From Sternotherus odoratus (taxonomy: Eukaryota; Chordata; Testudines; Kinosternidae), in contig JAVMKO010000001.1 of the NCBI GenBank assembly GCA_032164245.1, forward strand, positions 84,085,892 through 84,149,891: a DNA stretch of 64,000 bases, written 5' to 3'. Below the pieces are notes generated by a model. It was not told where the DNA came from. It saw only the letters and a list, made by a program, of their open reading frames with translations, and ran no database searches. Shown one piece after another: positions 38,145 through 50,809 of this stretch. Numbering within the stretch: the first letter of the stretch is position 1; every line of letters starts with the position of its first letter. A program made the translations under genes and the position numbers.

Positions 38145-38664
38145 CATAGAATCCTAAAATATCAGGGCTGGAAGGGACCTCAGAAGGTCATCTAGTCCAA
38201 CCCCCTGCTCAAACAGGACCAATCCCCAACTAAATCATCCCAGTGAGGGCTTTGTCAAGCCTGACCTTAAAAACCTCTAAGGAAGGAGATTCCACCACCT
38301 CCCTAGGTAACCCATTCCAGTGCTTCACCACCCTCCTAGTGAACAAGTTTTTCCAAATATCCAACCGAAACCTCCCTCTCTGCAACTTGAGACCATTACT
38401 CCTTGTTCTGTCATCTGGTACCACTGAGAATAGTCTAGATCCATCCTCTTTGGAACCCCCTTTCAGGTAGTTGAAAGCAGCTATCAAATCTCCCCTCAGT
38501 CTTCTCTTCTGCAGACTAAACAATACCAGTTCCCTCAGCCTCTCTTCATAAGTCATGTGCTCCAGCCCCCTAATCATTTTTTGTTGCCCTCCGTTGGACT
38601 CTTTCCAATTTTTCCAAATCCTTCTTGTAGTGTGGGGCCCATAACTGGACACAGTACTCATCAA
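38145..38664 (-). mobile_element. CR1 LINE 3' part, split by a Helitron
   Basis: The minus-strand frame at 38664-38230 has [40 protein letters not shown] and [12 protein letters not shown], followed by the 3' tail TTCTATGAATT near 38145. The element continues, still minus, at 39340-40190 on the other side of the Helitron. Confidence 0.93.
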
Positions 38665-39339
38665 TCTCTATATATAAAAGTCAAGTGGTGTATGTATGTA
38701 TGACTGCGAACTCCTCCCGCACCGTTTGAGCCAGAGACTTGAATTTTGGTACAGTGAGGGGTCTTGGGGTCTAGATGCTGGTAAGGGTCGAAAAATTTTC
38801 GGATCTCACCTCTGACGCCCCCCAGGAGTGAAAGTCTTTCAGGGCCAATCACATCAGCTGGGCGGTTAGGTGGTGATGATGTCATAATACCCCCCTCCAA
38901 CAGACACCTCACTCACTCAGCTCACCCCTCCCTCCTCCAACGGAACCCCATAGATCCCTCAGTTCTCTGCCCCTCCCCGCTCCCAACGGAACCCCGGAGA
39001 TCACTCAGTTCTCTGCCCCTCCCCCTCCCAACGGAACCCCAGAATCCATCAGCTCTGTGCCACCCCCCACCTGCGAAGGTCCCCGGAATCCCTCAGCTCT
39101 GGGCCCCCTCCCCCCCTGCGACGGATCTGAGTTGGGTTTGGTGAGACGGTAAGTGAGGTGGGGGTGTCGGGTTCGGTCGGGGGGTGAGGGGGGGGGGTTT
39201 CGGGTTTGCTTGGGGGGGTGGGAAGGTGTCGGGGTGGGTGAGGGGTGAGGGGTGGGTGTTGGGGTTGGTCAGGGGGTGTCAGCTGTCTGCCACCTCCCCA
39301 CCTCCAACTGACCCGAGCAGCGCCGGGCACTTATGCTAG
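38665..39339 (+). mobile_element. Non-autonomous Helitron, 675 bp
   Basis: It begins TCTCTATATATAAAAGTC and ends in CTAG, with a hairpin CCCG-N8-CGGG 8 bases before CTAG (39312-39327). It sits between A (38664) and T (39340) with no target duplication, the Helitron signature. The interior holds about three units of a 45-bp minisatellite (TCCAACGGAACCCC words) and GT-rich repeats. No Rep/Helicase gene. An inverted relative is at 59027-59928. Confidence 0.92.
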
Positions 39340-40190
39340 TGCTTAATAGAGGGGAATGCTCATGTCCCTTGATCTGCTGACAATGCTCCTACTTGTATAA
39401 CCCAAAATGCCATTAGCCTTCGTGGCAACAAGGGCACTTTGTTGACTCATATCCAGCTTCTCACTCACTGTAACCCCCAAGTCCTTTTCTGCAGAACTGC
39501 TGCCTAGCCATTCGGTCCCTAGTCTATAGCACTGCGTGAGATTCTTCCATCCTAAATGCAGGACTCTGCACTTGTCCCTGTTGAACCTCATCAGGCCCAA
39601 TTTGGCCCAATCTTCTAATTTGTCTAGGTCCCTCTGTATCCTATCTCTACCCTCCAGCATATCTACCAATCCTCCCAGCTTAGTGTCATCTGCAAACTTG
39701 CTGAGGGTGCAGTCCACACCACCCTCCATATCATTAATGAAGATATTGAACAAAACCAGCCCCAGGACTGACCCTTGGGACACTCCACTTGATACCAGCT
39801 GCCAGCTAGACATGGAGCCATTAACCACTACCCATTGAGCCCAGCTATCTAGCCAGCTTTCTATCCACCTTATAGTCCGTTCATCCAGCCTATACTTCTT
39901 TAACTTGTTGGCAAGAATACTGTGGAAGACCATATCAAAAGTCAAGGAATAACACATCCACTGTTTTCCCCTCATCCACAGAGACAGTTATCTCATCATA
40001 GAAGGCAATTAGGTTAGTCAAATCCATGCTGACTGTTCCTGATCACTTTCCTCTCCTTTAAGTGCTTCAGAATTGATTCCTTGAGGATTCCAGTGACTGA
40101 GGTGAGGCTGACTGGGCTGTAGTTCCCCAAATCCTCCTTCTTCCCTTTTTAAAATATGGGCACCACATTAGCCTTTTTCCAGGCTAATTG
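39340..40190 (-). mobile_element. CR1 LINE reverse-transcriptase part
   Basis: Minus-strand frame 39975-39343 holds 210 codons: DMVFHSILANKLKKYRLDE-like text, GVSQGSVLGLVLFNIFINDM, an intact catalytic FADDTKLGG, and SSSAEKDLGVTVSEKLDMSQ. This is the best-preserved CR1 reverse-transcriptase stretch in the window. Further 5' blocks extend to about 40190 (TTAAAATATGGGCACCACAT region). It joins 38145-38664 across the Helitron. Confidence 0.95.
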
Positions 40191-42742
40191 TTGTAAGACT
40201 TCTGGCTGGTTTTGCATGTGCTGTATGTAGCCTTTTGTTTTCTGTATGCTGAAACTTTAGAGCTCTAAGTACTCCCCATGCATTGAGTTCAGCAGCTGCT
40301 TTATCCTTAGAGCTCAGTGGAGATGGACAGAGAGACAACCCCTGTCTGCTCTCTCCATGAGAGAGATTTTACTTTTGTTCCTTATCTAAAATTCTGGGTA
40401 AACGTGTTTCTGTTTTTTAGAGACTCACACTTTTATGGTACAATTATAAGTTTGTACAAGGAGGGAGTTACATCTGATTTTAGGAACTATAAAGAATGAC
40501 TGGAAATCTAGCTTATCTGGCAATGGGTGTCCCCCTGTGTGAAGAATGAAGGAATTATGGGTGTTTTTCAAAATAAAAACAAACAATCATCACCACCACA
40601 CATTCCCTTCAGGTTACCTTTTTAACAGCAACCTTCCTGAGAGCTGGAAGTTGAATCAAAAGGAGTTGTTACATAAGCCCAATGGCAAGGTAAAACAATG
40701 ACCCAGGTAAGAGTCCTGGAGGAAACAATGGAAGATCAGCAGAAGCGACAAAGAGTCCTGTGGCAACTTAAAGACTAACAACAGTATTGAAGCATAAGCT
40801 TTCGTGGGCTAGTACCCACTTCCTAGGAAAATCTGTTAACTGCAGAATAGCTTAGAAGCCTCTATTCAGGCTAGAACAGGTTAGTCTTCCCAAGGCTGAG
40901 CCTAGGATCAAAGGGAATTCTCCATATAAAGAATGCTGGCCTCAGGAAGGAGCAGTGGGAGGAGTGGGGTGTCAGCAGCAGACAGAAACTGACACCTAGG
41001 CTGGCAGATACACAGAGGGGGCATTCTGCAGAACAGGCTGGTTGGTTCTCCTAGTTTAGAGATGGGAATAAGCTGGACCTCCCTGAGCTACGGACAAAGC
41101 ATTTTTGAGAAAAATAATTTCAAAGGGAAGATGCACTCAAAATCCATTTCCTTCCACTATGGGTGTTGAATAATCAGTGCTTGCTTGTGTCCCTTTTGCT
41201 AAGATAAGCTGTGCATGGTAAGCTGATTTCCAAAAGATTTTCGAAAGTCTCCGTCATTAATGCTTTTTAAAGATACTTGTGTGTAGTGGGGAAAAAAGAG
41301 AAATTGCCATCTAAATAGAAGATGCCACCATCTCTGAAACACTCCCAATGTGCCCATGTCATTTGGTTCTGACCCCAGCTATCTGTAATTCTACCCCCCA
41401 TTGTCTCCTGTGCATCTCCTTGCACAAGCACATAGTACTTGGCACTTCACCAAATTGTGTTTGGGTCAGCAGCTGAAATAGAGTCTTGGCCTGTAGGGTC
41501 ACTGACCTCTGGCACAGCTGTAAGACCCTGCTAATGGGGTAGCTGTGTTCTCACAGTACACGGGGGAGGGGCAGGAGAGGGGAAATGTGCGCTGGACAAA
41601 TGTCCTTAACTTTATAAACTTTCAATTTAAACACTAAAGATTTTTCCCATGGTAATTTTGCTTTTATTACTGGCTATAGGGTGCTGCACATTTATAAAGA
41701 GAATTCAGATAAAGGACTTGACATATGCAAGCTTTTTTGGCTGCAAACATTAGAAAAGCACTCCAAACAATTTGTTTCAATATGAAAGGTCTGTCCATTG
41801 TTTTATTTGCCCTAACAATTAATCGGGTATTTTAAAAAAATGTAGCTTACATGTTTTAAAAGGCAAGATTTAAAGAATGAAGCAAGATTTGGCTTTTTTT
41901 CCTCCTTCTCCCTCTCCCAGCCCCACCAAATATGATGCTTCTAATTTAACTACTGATTAAAGCTCAAGTCTGAACATTTCGTTCATTCTATTCTATTGCC
42001 CAAAATGTCAGGCTGAAACCATTACAAATAAATGTAAAACAGACTGAAAAATATTTAGAAGTATCCCCTAGAAACTTAAGTATACACTCAGGGCTATTTG
42101 AAATGCTAACTGCAAACAGTGAGCAGCTGAATACAGCAGGAGACTGGGGAGAACTCACTCCGAAACTTATGTTAAAAAACAAAGATTGAGACTAGCAAAT
42201 ATAGCAAAGTATCAGTGGAAACCCATTTTTTAAAAGTCATGCTCTTCTCCACACATCTCAGCTGGAGATATCCTGAGAGATCAACTCTATGTCTAAAGCT
42301 GGAAGATGCAATTTTCAGCTCAAGGAGCCATTCCTGTGCTAGCTCGAATGAAGCTGGCATGCTAAAAATGGAAGTGTAGCTTCAGTAGCAGGAGCGGTGA
42401 GCTGCCCCAAGTACATACTTAAAGGTTCAGACAGGTACATACTCTGAGCAGCTTGTCCCTCTGGGGCTCACACTGCGGCAGCCACACCGCCATTTGTAGT
42501 GAGTATGTATCCTTGAGCCAGAAATGACACCTTCCGGCTCTAGTGTAGCCATATCTCAATGATCTAGCAGAGAGGATGGGCTGGTTGATGAAAAGTGCTC
42601 TATAAGAGTAAATATCATTATCAGCAAACTGTATTGGAGCTTTGGGTCGAGCAGGGCAGTAGCAAAGGATCAAGACTCTTGATTGGTCTGTGTCTCCAGA
42701 GTCAAAATTCAGCTTATCCAAGATTCACAGGCCATTCATCTC
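40191..42742. other. No gene seen apart from a Penelope tail
   Basis: Mostly unique-looking sequence. The exception is the Penelope-type fragment listed at 40740-40840. Confidence 0.5.
40740..40840 (-). mobile_element. Penelope-type 3' end fragment
   Basis: It contains GAGTCCTGTGGCAACTTAAA, GACTAACAACAGTATTG and AAGCTTTCGTGGGCTAGTAC, the reverse-oriented tail of the family at 16060-16680. Confidence 0.78.
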
Positions 42743-42745
42743 TTA

Positions 42746-43407
42746 GCGTTAGGTTACATTTACAGGATTATAGCGCTTTTGGTTATAGCGGTACCCATAT
42801 ACCGCAATAGGTATAGCACTATAGGATGTCCTGGCGTGGCCACATTTGCTGCAACTGCCACGGCACAGGGAATGGTGCATTATGGGCAGCTATCCCAGCA
42901 TTCAGCTGGGTGCAACGTGCTTTCCAAAGGAGAGAGGTGAGGGGGAACGGGGAATGTGTATGGAGGGAGAGAACTTCATGCTGTCAGTGATTTTTCTCTA
43001 GAGAGAAGTAGCAGGCTCTGAATTTCACTCACACAGCTCCACTGGTAAGCACTTTCACTGCTTAATTGCTGAGTTAAGAGCGGAGTTCTGAAAAGGTACT
43101 TCCGCATTCCGTCTTCCCTTTGCAAAACAACACAAAGACGTCAATTGCCTTAAATGGCTTGTTAATTGCCTTAAATGGCTCGGAGGCAAGCCAGAGATCC
43201 CTTATAGCGTAATGACTGATTACACTTGCCATAACACGCTACAGGGAATATGCAAAAGCTTTTATTCCTTTTGAAAAGGTGGTTTATAAGTAGCACGATA
43301 AGCTCAGACTTTTAGCGCAATATGTGGCTTGCCAGTGTGTTCAGGGACAGAGTTATAGCGCTCCTGGAGGCTATATGACGCTATAAAGTGCCAGTGTAAC
43401 CAAGCCC
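42746..43407. mobile_element. Harbinger-type miniature element, 662 bp
   Basis: The ends are imperfect inverted repeats: GCGTTAGGTTACATTTACAG at 42746 and, reversed from 43407, GGGCTTGGTTACACTGGCAC, both leading to (T)TATAGCG. Flanks are TTA (42743-42745) and TAA (43408-43410), compatible with the 3-bp TWA target of PIF-Harbinger but not identical. The interior has repeated TATAGCG words and no transposase. Confidence 0.72.
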
Positions 43408-43410
43408 TAA

Positions 43411-44264
43411 GATCTGAATAGACTGCTTCAGAACTGGTATAGTGTTGGCTAATAAACTAACATTGTAGCCTGTGCTCAGAGCTAAGGAAGGAGGATTGGG
43501 TTCTCCATTTAGGAGCCTAGTCAACTCTGGGAACTCAAGTTGAGCTCTGTAAAATCCGAAGGAGTCCAGGCAACACATTGCAAGAGACAAATCACCACCC
43601 AGGAGGAAGACTTCCATGCAAACCTGCAGTGGGTTTGTGTTTTTATTAGCCAGAGAAGTATTTTCAGGAACTAGTTAGTTAGCCATACAGTCCCCTTACT
43701 GCTCACACAGACAATGTGTAGGCAAGTCCTGAGGTATTTATAGGGGATCTCTCTTCCTTTGATATCCCAAATTCCTCTCTTCCCCTCTCCCTCCCAACCA
43801 GTAATAGACAAATTATTTACAGTCCAGGAAGGGATTATGGCTTACCCACTTTATTCAGCTGGTGACCTGAGGAAATTTCATGTACTTTAAGAAATATGAT
43901 CTACCAAGCTGCCTCTTTCAATTTTTGTAATTTAAATATTTCTTATGTTTGCTGATGCTTAGAAGCTGAGCACTGAGTCCCGGGAAAGCAGCAGCGATAG
44001 GTCTGCAGAAGGACACGTGTGTGGTTTCTCCTGGGAATCACTATGGTTCTCAAAAGGACTTCTATATGAAGGGGAAAGAGGAGAGGAGTCCACAAGCCAC
44101 CCTTCCGTGAAAGCATTTTTAGTGTGGCTTTAAAAAACTCTTTGTTGGAGACACAAGCCTACGCCAGAAATTACCAAACTTTTCTTATTGCATATCCCCT
44201 TCCAGATGCACCAGCTGCCCTACCCTTCTCATCACTTATACTTTCTGTGCTCCTCTTAGAATCA
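43411..44264. other. No gene seen
   Basis: No recognised family or coding frame. Confidence 0.5.
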
Positions 44265-44712
44265 TATAGAATCATAGAATATTAGGGTTGGAAGGGACCT
44301 CTGGAGGTCATCTAGTCCAACCCCCCGCTCAAAGCAGGATCAATCCCCAACTAAATCATCCCAGCCAGAGCTTTGTCAAGCCTGACTTTAAAAACCTCTA
44401 AGGAAGGTGATTCTACCACCTCCCTAGGTAACCCATTCTAATGCTTCACCACCTTCCTAGTAAAAAAGTTTTTCCTAATATACAATCTAAACCTTCCCAA
44501 CTGCAACTTGACACCATTACTCCTTGTTCTGTCATCTGCTACCACTGAGAACAGTCTAGATCCATCCTCTTTAGAACCCCCTTTCAGGTAGTTGAAAGCA
44601 GCTATCAAATCTCTCCTCATTCTTCTCTTTTGCAGACTAAACAATCCCAGTTCTCTCAGCCTCTCCTCATACGTCATGCGTTCCAGGCCCCTAATCATTT
44701 TTGTTGCCCGTA
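44265..44712 (-). mobile_element. CR1 LINE 3' end fragment
   Basis: A near twin of 38145-38664: [40 protein letters not shown] and [19 protein letters not shown] on the minus strand, ending in the tail TTCTATGATTCTATATGAT near 44265. It is 5'-truncated at about 44712. Confidence 0.93.
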
Positions 44713-44724
44713 ACCCTATCTGTC

Positions 44725-44850
44725 TTTAGCCAACTGTCTATGTCTTGCCCAATGTCACACAAAGTCTGTGATAAAGCAGGGAATTGAACCTCAGTCTGCT
44801 GGGTACCAAGTAAGTGCCCTGACCACTGGCCCCTCCTTCCATTCAAAATG
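44725..44850 (-). mobile_element. MIR-like ancient SINE fragment
   Basis: Words such as GCCCAATGTCACACAAAGTC, GGGAATTGAACCTCAGTCTG and CCCTGACCACTGGCCCC match the reverse complement of MIR/CORE-SINE. Confidence 0.7.
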
Positions 44851-45404
44851 ATCAACCTCTTTAAAGCTATTTTAGTGACTCGAGTGGATTAAAAGCTTGT
44901 GCCAAATTCATCCTTGATGTCATTCCACTACAAACACTGATTCCTGATGCAACTCCCATCTTTGAGCGTGCTTTTCTGCTAATGATCTTCTGCCTCTGGC
45001 AATTAACACTAGTTTTAGCGTACAGCTTTAAAAAACTCACTGAGCTTCTGTATTTAAAAAAGAGTTCTGTTTTTTAAAATAAGTGAAATTCCTAAGAGTA
45101 GTGTCCCACTTACAGTAGACAATGCAACATTAAAATGGGACACAGTGATAGTTGCAATGGGCAGTCTCAAAATTCAGTGATGAGAGTAACTTTACAAGAT
45201 TTACTGTGAATGGGAAAGTTCAGACATTGAAATCTTGAACACTTTTTACAACTACATTAAAATATAAAGTTTAATGAGCAGATTTCATAATATTTTGAAA
45301 AAAAACAATATTTGCAAGTGTTACTGATATAACTATTCCCCACTACGATGGAAACTCAAAACTCCCGGCATTATTCTAAGTGAGTGAAAGGCAAGAGGCA
45401 TAGC
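44851..45404. other. No gene seen
   Basis: AT-rich sequence without recognised features. Confidence 0.45.
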
Positions 45405-46256
45405 TGACAGTCCAGCGATCCTGGGAATTACAGGTTGGTAAGCCTAATGTTAGTACCAGGCATGTTGGTTGAATACTACAGTAAAGAAACAGATGAACAC
45501 AGTATATTGGGGAAGAGTCAACACAACTTTTGTTAAAAGGGAAATCACCAGTGTATTCAAATTCTTTGAGGGAGTCAACAAGCATGTAGACAAGGGTAAT
45601 CCAGTTGATACAGTGTACTTGGACTTTCAGAAAGTTTTTGACAAGGCCCTACATCCAAAGGCTCTTCAGCAAAGTAAGCAGTCATGGGATAAGAGGAAAG
45701 GTCCTCTCATGGATCAGTAACTGGTTTAAAAGATAGAATACAAAGGGTAGGAATAAGTCAGTTTTCAGTAATTGGTGGTGTTCTCCCAGGGATCTGTATG
45801 GGGACCAGTGCTGTTCAACATATTCGTAAATGAATTGGAAGAGGGTGAACAGTGAGACGGCAACATTTTCAGGTGACAACATTAATTAAGATAATTAAGT
45901 CCAACACTGAAAGAGTTACAAATGGATCTCACAAAATGGAGTGACTGGGTGAATTTCATCTGCCATTTTGTCAATGTTGATAAATGCAAAACAATGCACA
46001 CTGGAAAATATAATCCCAACTATGCATACAAAATGATGGGGTCTAAATTAGCTGTTAGCACTCAAGAAAGATCTTGGAAACACTTGGGATAGTTCTCTAA
46101 AAACATCTGCTCAATGTGCAGCAGCAGTCAAAAAAGTTAACAGACTGTTTGGAACCATTAGGAAAGGGATAGATAATAAGATGGAAAATATAATGCGTCT
46201 ATATAAATCCATGGTACACTCTCACCTTGAATATTGTCTGCGATTCTGGTCACCCC
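45405..46256 (+). mobile_element. CR1-clade LINE (TTCTTATG family), left part
   Basis: Plus-strand remnants: NPVDTVYLDFQKVFDKAL at 45597-45650 (RT domain 3), DRYGDQCCSTYS-type region with frameshifts, and CACACTGGAAAATATAATCC, matching the MHIGKNNPNYTYNMMG block of the 20655-22345 element. It is interrupted at 46256 by an LTR and resumes at 47327. Confidence 0.88.
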
Positions 46257-47326
46257 TGTGATGGGTCCCCCCTGGGACTAAGGTACAGCTGAGCCCTCGG
46301 TTTCACCATTCTGGGTTCCCTTTCACACTGTGACATTGTGACAAGCTGCCAAGCCCTCCAAGCTTACACTCAGACCAACATCCACAGGCAGGGGCCACAC
46401 CCAGCTGTGTTCATGAATGCTCTGCCAGCCACTGCATGAACCAGCAATAGAGAGGCTCCAGCCAAAATACCCCAGCCTAGGACCCCAGCGCTGTCCTGTC
46501 CTGGTCAAAAGCCACAAAAGCCCAACCAGTATGAATTTATTACCTAGTCTGCCACTTCTACAAAGGAAAGCGGACATGCACTAACTATTGTTCCTGAGCT
46601 GAGATTTGCACTTCAAACACTACACACTGTTTTAGGTACAATATAAAATAGATTTATTAATCACCGAGAGATAGATTTTAAGTGATTATAAGTGATAGCA
46701 AACAGATCAAAGTAGATTACCATAAGAAATAAAACAATACCACAATCTAAGCCTAATGTATGAGTTAGGATTTGAACCAAGCCGTGTCTCACTCAGTTAG
46801 ATAGTACAAGCAGGTTTGCTTTTACATGCACAGGCAGGCTTCCTTCTTTCCTGCCTGGGACCAGAACTTCCTTCACATTTCAGTCTTTTTGCGCTGGTAC
46901 TTTCAGGTGTTGTTGTAGGGAGAGGGAGGTCCAGTCATAATGTCACTTCCTCCTTTTATATCTTCTTTCAACTTGCTGGAGAGCTCTTTTTCTGTGACCT
47001 GGGTCAAACCGTTCCCATTGCGTAGTGTGATCTCTGAGAGGTTTCTATTGTGCCCAGTCCCTGGGGTAAGGCCTTTTTATTGTTGTACCTGAAAGGTTGC
47101 TTGTGGGTGTTCTTAATCTCACAACATATTTCAGAAGCCAGACTTCATAACTTCATATACAATGATATACAACTTCATACTATCCAACAAGGTATCAATG
47201 TTTAACAGAACAAGACTTTTATAATGATAGCTCACAAGGCATACTTTGTGCAAAACATATCATAATTATATGACCGTGGTGAATATGGGGGTGCAAGGAT
47301 GTTGTTTTGGGGCACACAGTGTCACA
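46257..47326 (-). mobile_element. Solo LTR, 1070 bp, inside a LINE
   Basis: The termini are TGTGATGGGTCCCC and ACACAGTGTCACA, flanked by a perfect 5-bp duplication ACCCC (46252-46256 and 47327-47331). On the minus strand a TATA box TATAAAAGGA lies at 46960-46951 and AATAAA at 46658-46653 and 46541-46536, which suggests that orientation. There is no internal coding region. The LINE reads continuously once the LTR and one ACCCC are removed. Confidence 0.92.
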
Positions 47327-47765
47327 ACCCCATCTCCAAAGATATTAGAAAAGGAAGAGATACAGAGAAGGGCAACAAAAATTATTAGGGGGGATGGAAC
47401 AGCTTCCATATAAGGAGAGATTAAAGGGACTGACTGTTCAACTTGTAAAAAAACGACTAAGGGGGGATATCATAAATGTCTATGAAGTCATAAGTGATGT
47501 AGAGAAAATGAATAGGGAAGTGTTATTTACTCCTTCATAGAACACAAGAACCAGGATCACTGAAATGGCATTAATAGGCAGCAGGTTTAAAAAAAATAAG
47601 GAAATATTTCATACAACATACAGTCACCCTGTGAAACTCATTGCAAGGGATGTTGTGAAGGCCAAAACTGTAACTGGGTTCAAAAAAGAATTAGATAAGT
47701 CCATGGAGGATAGTTCCATAAGATGGTTAGGGACACAGCCCCATGCTCTAGACACTAAATAAAGA
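47327..47765 (+). mobile_element. CR1-clade LINE, right part
   Basis: Continues 45405-46256: GAGATACAGAGAAGGGCAAC, a frame reading MALIGSRFKKNKEIFHTTYS, and the C-terminal VKAKTVTGFKKELDKSMEDS. The tail is degraded near 47765. Confidence 0.9.
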
Positions 47766-49274
47766 GGTTTACATAAGACATCCACAGTTTAGTGAAACTA
47801 TAAAATTTAAGAGCACATAATTCATAAAAAATAATATGTTTTAATAAATGGTTAATCAGTTATTAGAAATTGTTGTAGAGTCCCACCAATTAGTGGTAAC
47901 CATCTGTAACATACTATTTGTGCCTGTAACATTTATTAATCCTTTATAGATGTATCCTTAATATACGGTAAGGTGTGAGCCCAAAAACATTAAGATCACA
48001 ATACTTAGGAAATGTAAAAAGGTGTTACATTGAAAGATGTTTCTGTATTAGGTGAAATCATAGCTTAGATGAATGATGGAGTCATTAGTTGACTGAGTGC
48101 TACTTTTAAGCACTTTAAAGTTAGGATCTGTTGTTAGAAAAAGTCACAGGCCTTAGAACAGGAACGTTGTGCTAGCATACTGAAGTTTTCAGATGAAGAG
48201 AGTCTGTTACAATCAAAGTAGGAACATTGGGTTCTCTGGAACATTAAAGGGCTAATGTAGGATATTATGACAAGTGTGTTTCTCTGCTGAATGGTAGTAG
48301 CAGAGGTTAGGGTTCCCGGTTATTCTTCATTGTGGAGCATGGCTTTGGGATGAAATCCTGCCCCTGGTGGAATCATTGGCAACACTCCCATTGGAATCAA
48401 TGGGAACAAGATTCCACTCCAGTTGTCCAGAGCAGAGCAGTGTTCTGACAAGCCAGGTGGACTTTTGTGGTAAAAAGCTTCATTTAAATTGCCAATAAAG
48501 ACAGATATAATACCCTACTGAGAAACTGTCTGTGTAGTTTTGTAAATGAGCCAAGAGGCACCAAGGGAATACCCCAAACCCCCATCATATCAAACTCAGC
48601 ATAGCCAGACCCTGCACCTACACAGAGAGGCACATGGTATAGTCAGGTGCACTGTGCAGGAACTCAGGTTCAAAATTTGTTCTCAGCTCTTAAACCAGCT
48701 GCTTCAAAGAAGGGAAATCGACTATCTACCACAGCCAAATAACTGAACTGCTGTGATACCCTCTAAATAGGCTTAGTTACAGCTGCTTCTCTTCACAGCT
48801 GTGCAGCCCACACATCAGGAGTGATTTCAGCGCAGCTGGTGCAGAACTCTGGGCTATCAGGGTCGGCTCCAAACCATCCCATCTGTGTCTGCAGCACATG
48901 TGATTGGTTTAGATTCCCTTAACCTGTTACCTTTTAGTTTATTTGATGGACCTTTTGAATAGAGTTTAAATTGTATTTTTACATTGGAAGCCTCTGCCCT
49001 AGCGAGGCTCCCTCTTCTTTCCTCCAGCCCAGCTGCTAGATTCACACATGTTGTGCAGCCAGATGAGCTGCTTTCAAGTGCAGTTCAGCTCACTGGCACC
49101 ACTTTCTGTAAGTGGGATGGGTAAGGTGAGCCTAGGGGCCACTCTTCATTTTTGCTTTTAAATTAAGAAGAGGGGTTAATGCACATTTAGGGACCATAGC
49201 TACCTAATCCTCTTTTTTTTCCTTCCTTTTCCCTAACCACAGCCCCTTCCCTGCTCATGTAGGTTTGTATGGCA
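47766..49274. other. No gene seen
   Basis: AT-rich in the first half. A dispersed palindromic motif lies at about 48350-48422 (AATCCTGCCCC, CCATTGGAATCAATGGGAAC). No coding evidence. Confidence 0.5.
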
Positions 49275-49535
49275 TCGTCATTTTTATTTATTATGTACAT
49301 TACTGAAGTGCCTAGAGGCCCTTTCCTTATTGTGTTAGGCAACATACAAGCCCACAAAGACAGTCCCTGCCCAAAGAGTTTATGGTCTAAATAGACAAGA
49401 CAATGGGTGGGAAGGGGAAGCACGGAGAGGTGAAGAGACTTACTCAAGGTTGCAGAGTAGTGCAGTGTCAGAGCCAAGAAGAGCACACAGACCTTTTTGG
49501 TGCCAGTGTAATGCCCTCTCCACTCGACTGCACAA
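49275..49535 (+). repeat. Ancient interspersed repeat(s)
   Basis: From TTTATTTATTATGTACATTA through AAGTGCCTAGAGGCCC, TGTGTTAGGCAACATAC and AAAGACAGTCCCTGCCC, then a MIR-like 3' half (GAAGAGACTTACTCAAGGTT). The first half shares its motif with 1497-1572. Family name uncertain. Confidence 0.55.
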
Positions 49536-50688
49536 CACTACCTCCCCCCTGTTTTATCAGCAGGGCTCAGTATACACCAGTGAAACTGAATTTTCCTAGA
49601 TTAGTTGCATCACTGAACCCAAAACATTGAATTTAAGATGTTTGGGGAGGACATAAGGCCCAGTTAAATGTATACTTCAATAAAACAAGTAATAATTTCC
49701 ATTACAATGTCATCAGCATTAATTACCCGCACTCCAAATATATACAACTGAGCTGCTAAATAGCTAGCAACAACATCTACTCTCAGCTCTTCTGGGATGA
49801 AGCAGGCTCCTTTGATAAGAAGAAAAGAGTAAGAACAGGGTCAATATGCAGAAGGCCCTTGACCCTCTGTAGTTCACAATAGCTGGGGAGGGATGGGCAG
49901 GGTTTAACGCATTCAACCCAACATTAAAGTGCAGTTCCACTCCAAAAAGTGAATTTTAAAACAGTGCCTTCTTACTCTGGCCCATACACACAGGGGGAAG
50001 AGGTGCCAACAATAAAAGTTTGTGACATGCTACTTTTGTTATCACAGCAGAGCCAACGCAGTGAAGAGATAATTAATAGAAGATGTGTGGCTAAGGCTCC
50101 TGCCCTGCTCTGCAAATCTCTGCCATAATTCTTTCCATTTTATCCCATAAAATGCATTCCTGGTACAGATCAGAAATCAAAACACAGCTCTGTCTGAAAG
50201 GAATGTTTTACTTTCGAAAATGCCATTCCAATCACATGAATTTTAAAAAAGAAGATATTGTTCTAAAAAAGTTTCTGGCTTCAAAACCTGTTATTCTATT
50301 CATTTCTGTGCCATACACTCTGATTTCCCTGCCATGGCTCAGTATCTTGTGTGGCTGGTGACTTGTGATGACGCATTTAGCATAACCACATGCTCACATG
50401 AACCAGAGATCACCATATTTTTGGCTGCATAGCTAGAGTAAACATGGATCTGTGCCCAAACAATGTTCAGAGTATAACAAGAGATTCATCAGGGGGGCAA
50501 AAATCTGTTCCACTGAGAACTTAGTGTTACAGCAATTTTGCCTCACAAGAGTATACTCTATGTCAAAGGAGTGAGCTGGCTTAGAGTTCAAGGAGCCCAT
50601 TTCCAACATCAGGAGGTATAGTACCCTATCTCTGGCTCCTTCCTAATAGAATTAGACACTTTCCCAGAATGTAAGTACTGACTAGCAC
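49536..50688. other. No gene seen
   Basis: No recognised features. Confidence 0.45.
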
Positions 50689-50689
50689 T

Positions 50690-50805
50690 ATTATGGAGAG
50701 GAAGGATGGTCTAGTGATTAGGGCACTAAGCTGGGTCTTACTCACTTCAATTCCCTACTCCATCACAGACTTATTGTGTGGCCTTGGAAACATCACTTAA
50801 ATACA
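50690..50805 (+). mobile_element. MIR-like ancient SINE
   Basis: GGATGGTCTAGTGATTAGGG, CACTAAGCTGGG, TTCAATTCCCTACTCC and TGTGTGGCCTTGG follow the MIR order from tRNA-like head to core. Confidence 0.78.
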
Positions 50806-50809
50806 TTTG

